This document shows, piece by piece, positions 44,207 through 46,516 of a DNA stretch of 46,516 nt. The notes beneath the pieces were generated by a model. It saw nothing but the letters and a program-made list of their open reading frames with translations, made no database searches and was not told where the DNA came from. Where the stretch lies: the NCBI GenBank assembly GCA_022790755.1, contig JAAVXR010000102.1:1-46516 (forward strand). Reading direction: 5' to 3'. Position 1 is the first letter of the stretch. Each line of letters starts with the position of its first letter. The DNA comes from Hespellia sp. GTDB taxonomy: Bacteria; Bacillota; Clostridia; Lachnospirales; Lachnospiraceae. The translations under genes and the position numbers were made by a program.

Positions 44207-45400
44207 ATGAAAACATTACAGGATTATATCGACAAATTAAACTCATTGCATTTTCAAGAAATGTACAACCGGGATTTCTTTCTGACATGGGAGAAATCCG
44301 ATGACGCGATTGAGGCCGTCTTCACACTGGCCGACGCACTGCGCTACATGCGGGAACACAATATTTCCACCAGAGTATTCGAAAGCGGTCTCGGCATTTC
44401 TCTATTCCGCGACAACTCTACTCGTACCCGATTTTCTTTCGCTTCCGCCTGCAATCTGCTCGGACTGGAGGTACAGGACTTGGACGAGGGCAAATCCCAG
44501 ATTGCCCATGGGGAAACCGTCCGCGAAACAGCTAATATGATTTCTTTTATGGCGGATGTGATCGGTATCCGCGACGATATGTATATCGGAAAAGGAAATA
44601 AATATATGCATGACGTGGTGGACGCTGTAACACAAGGGCACGCTGACGGTATTCTGGAGCAGAAACCAACGCTTGTCAATCTGCAATGCGACATCGACCA
44701 TCCGACACAGAGCATGGCAGATATGCTCCACATCATCCACGAATTCGGAGGCGTCGAGAACTTAAAAGGAAAGAAGCTTGCCATGACATGGGCATATTCT
44801 CCCTCTTACGGCAAACCTCTCTCTGTCCCGCAGGGTGTAATCGGCCTGATGACCCGCTTTGGCATGGACGTCATTCTCGCCCATCCAGAAGGTTATGAAG
44901 TGTTCCCCGAAGTCGAGGCAATCGCTTCCGAAAACGCTAAAAAATCAGGCGGTTCTTTCACAAAAACAAACAGCATGTCCGAAGCCTTTCGGGATGCTGA
45001 TATTGTATATCCAAAAAGCTGGGCGCCTTTCGCCGCAATGGAAAAGAGAACAAACCTGTATGCCAAAGGCGATCAGGCCGGCATAGACGCTCTGGAAAAA
45101 GACCTGCTCGCACAGAATGCAGAACACCAGGACTGGGCCTGCACCGAGGAAATGATGTCCCTCACCAAAGATGGAAAAGCGCTGTATTTGCACTGCCTTC
45201 CGGCAGATATTTCCGGAGTTAGCTGTGATAAAGGCGAAGTAGACGCCAGCGTGTTTGACCGTTATCGCAATCCGCTGTACAAACAGGCAAGTTATAAACC
45301 CTATATTATCGCCGCCATGATCTTTCTCGCCAAATTTGCGGATCCGGTCGACATCCTGAAAAAATTGGAGAAAAAAGGTACTCCCCGTATCTTCGAGTAA
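44207..45400 (+). CDS. ygeW: YgeW-type knotted carbamoyltransferase
   Basis: A 397-residue enzyme of the ornithine/aspartate transcarbamylase superfamily. STRTR at 71-75 binds carbamoyl phosphate and HCLPAD near 330 is the second active-site motif. The length matches E. coli YgeW, whose amino acceptor is unknown. Beside carbamate kinase it most likely runs in reverse, moving a carbamoyl group from a purine-derived ureido compound to phosphate. AAGGAGG lies five bases before the ATG at 44207. A frame extending back to 43994 lies inside ygeY and is not real. Confidence 0.88.
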   Translation: MKTLQDYIDKLNSLHFQEMYNRDFFLTWEKSDDAIEAVFTLADALRYMREHNISTRVFESGLGISLFRDNSTRTRFSFASACNLLGLEVQDLDEGKSQIAHGETVRETANMISFMADVIGIRDDMYIGKGNKYMHDVVDAVTQGHADGILEQKPTLVNLQCDIDHPTQSMADMLHIIHEFGGVENLKGKKLAMTWAYSPSYGKPLSVPQGVIGLMTRFGMDVILAHPEGYEVFPEVEAIASENAKKSGGSFTKTNSMSEAFRDADIVYPKSWAPFAAMEKRTNLYAKGDQAGIDALEKDLLAQNAEHQDWACTEEMMSLTKDGKALYLHCLPADISGVSCDKGEVDASVFDRYRNPLYKQASYKPYIIAAMIFLAKFADPVDILKKLEKKGTPRIFE

Positions 45401-45418
45401 AGATCGGAGGTGACAAAG

Positions 45419-46363
45419 ATGTCCAGAAAAAAACGTATCGTGATTGCTTTGGGCGGAAATGCTCTGGGAAATACACTACCAGAGCAAATGGCCGCGGTAA
45501 AGATCACCGCCAAAGCAATTGTCGATTTGATTGAGGAAGGCTGTGAAGTCGTAGTCACGCACGGAAATGGCCCGCAAGTCGGCATGGTCAACAACGCCAT
45601 GATTGCACTGACACATGAAGACGCTGCCCAGCCAAATACCCCATTATCTGTCTGCGTTGCCATGAGCCAGGCCTACATCGGTTATGATCTTCAAAACGCT
45701 CTGCGGGAGGAATTGCTAAATCGCAACATTACGAATATTCCGGTCGCAACAATGATTACACAAGTCCGAGTGGATGCGCAGGATCCAGCCTTTCTAACGC
45801 CATCCAAACCTATCGGTAAATTTCTTACCAAAGAACAGGCTGACGAACTGTCTCAAAAATATGATTACGTCATGAAAGAGGATTCTGGTAGAGGGTATCG
45901 GCGCGTGGTCGCCTCCCCAAAACCAATGGAAATTATTGAAATCGGAACGATCCGAACCATGGTAGAATCCGGGGACCTGGTCATTGCCTGTGGCGGTGGC
46001 GGAATTCCGGTCACCTTAAATGGAAATCATCTAAAGGGCGCCAGCGCCGTCATTGATAAAGATTTCGCAAGCTGCCTGCTCGCCAAAGAATTGGATGCAG
46101 ATTTTCTGATTATTCTGACCGCAGTAGAAAAGGTTGCCATCTATTATGGGCAGCCAAACGAACAGTGGTTGGATGACATCACCGTCTTAGAAGCCAGGCA
46201 ATATATGAAAGAAGGACATTTTGCTCCTGGTTCCATGATGCCGAAAATGCAGGCAGCCGTAGACTTTGCCGCTTCTAAAGAAGGTCGGCAATCGCTGATT
46301 ACATTATTGGAGAAGGCCAGAGATGGTATTTTAGAGAAGACTGGGACACGTATTCATATGTAA
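45419..46363 (+). CDS. arcC: Carbamate kinase
   Basis: A 314-residue amino-acid-kinase-fold enzyme that makes ATP, ammonia and CO2 from carbamoyl phosphate and ADP. VIALGGNALG at the N-terminus, THGNGPQVGMV near 50 and VIACGGGGIPV near 190 are conserved carbamate kinase motifs. Length is normal. ATG at 45419 has CGGAGG eight bases upstream. It is the last rightward gene and completes an ATP-yielding step with YgeW. Confidence 0.92.
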   Translation: MSRKKRIVIALGGNALGNTLPEQMAAVKITAKAIVDLIEEGCEVVVTHGNGPQVGMVNNAMIALTHEDAAQPNTPLSVCVAMSQAYIGYDLQNALREELLNRNITNIPVATMITQVRVDAQDPAFLTPSKPIGKFLTKEQADELSQKYDYVMKEDSGRGYRRVVASPKPMEIIEIGTIRTMVESGDLVIACGGGGIPVTLNGNHLKGASAVIDKDFASCLLAKELDADFLIILTAVEKVAIYYGQPNEQWLDDITVLEARQYMKEGHFAPGSMMPKMQAAVDFAASKEGRQSLITLLEKARDGILEKTGTRIHM

Positions 46364-46393
46364 ATAGGTATTTGGTGTGTGAGAAGACGCTTT

Positions 46394-46516
46394 TTATACT
46401 TTCAATCTCTTCTTCATCGTCTTCTCCACCGCGTTCAATATATTCTCATATCCCGTACAGCGGCACAGATGACCGGACAGGAGTTTGCGGAGCTCTTCTC
46501 TGGTATACTCTTTCCC
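46394..46516 (-). CDS. Partial [2Fe-2S] subunit of a xanthine dehydrogenase-type hydroxylase
   Basis: The last 40 residues of a minus-strand gene that continues past the right edge. They include HLCRCTGYENIL, the C-terminal half of the second [2Fe-2S] cluster in the small subunit of molybdenum hydroxylases (XdhC/CoxS type). The stop codon is at 46394-46396, 30 bp beyond the carbamate kinase stop in convergent orientation. A second hydroxylase, probably with separate subunits, should begin to the right of this window. Confidence 0.82.
   Translation of the reverse strand, partial: GKEYTREELRKLLSGHLCRCTGYENILNAVEKTMKKRLKV

Overview
The window looks like chromosomal DNA of an anaerobic, probably gut-dwelling Firmicute of the class Clostridia; Lachnospirales is my best guess. 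The basis is AGGAGG-type ribosome binding sites before almost every gene, frequent GTG and TTG starts, three PTS/antitermination-style sugar loci, a manganese-type riboswitch, and a selenium/molybdenum purine-breakdown cluster that is known mainly from gut anaerobes and enterobacteria. I see no rRNA, tRNA, CRISPR array, transposase or prophage gene. Family names are recognised from motifs and memory, not from a search.

Left part (1-10 kb), all genes on the minus strand. A 234-bp imperfect palindrome with two GC-rich hairpins opens the window. It is followed by a cation antiporter (395-1330) under a yybP-ykoY (Mn2+) riboswitch with its own terminator, then an AT-rich pair encoding an RpiR-type regulator and an MFS transporter. 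Next comes a six-gene mannose-family PTS operon read from 9815 down to 3968: fused IIC-IID, IIB, iron alcohol dehydrogenase, class II aldolase, zinc dehydrogenase, IIA. It is closed by a clear terminator at 3864-3907. The enzyme set suggests that a ketose or polyol is phosphorylated on entry, oxidised, split, and the aldehyde fragment reduced. The substrate is not evident.

Middle part (10-21 kb), also minus strand. A pentose-type operon (sugar isomerase, xylulokinase-like kinase, ferredoxin-type aldo/keto reductase, DUF3842 protein) lies downstream of an AraC regulator and a good sigma-A promoter. Upstream lie larB-larC-larE for the nickel-pincer cofactor, without larA, preceded by a small NUDIX gene and an AT-rich gene encoding an HD-domain/NUDIX fusion whose NUDIX half resembles the neighbour.

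A plus-strand operon (21106-24366) encodes a GatD-like zinc dehydrogenase, an FGGY kinase and a DeoC-type aldolase. It ends at a bidirectional terminator shared with a minus-strand glucose-type PTS locus: ptsG-like IICBA followed by its LicT/GlcT-type antiterminator. The ptsG leader holds a RAT hairpin that overlaps an intrinsic terminator.

Right part (28.6-46.5 kb) is a divergent purine/urate-type catabolic locus. Leftward genes are two fold-type-II PLP enzymes, ssnA, ygfK, hydantoinase, yqeC, a yqeB fused to a MobA-like nucleotidyltransferase, and a selenium-type xanthine dehydrogenase. Rightward genes are a YheO/DauR-like regulator, ygeY, ygeW and carbamate kinase. The hydroxylase and its Se/Mo maturation factors act on the purine, the amidohydrolases open rings and deaminate, the PLP enzymes and YgeY handle amino-acid-like fragments, and YgeW with carbamate kinase can recover ATP from a carbamoyl group. 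The window ends inside another [2Fe-2S] hydroxylase subunit on the minus strand, so the locus continues to the right. This is the strongest candidate for a notable system. Its main oddity is that canonical ygeX (diaminopropionate ammonia-lyase) is absent and two different PLP enzymes stand in the operon.
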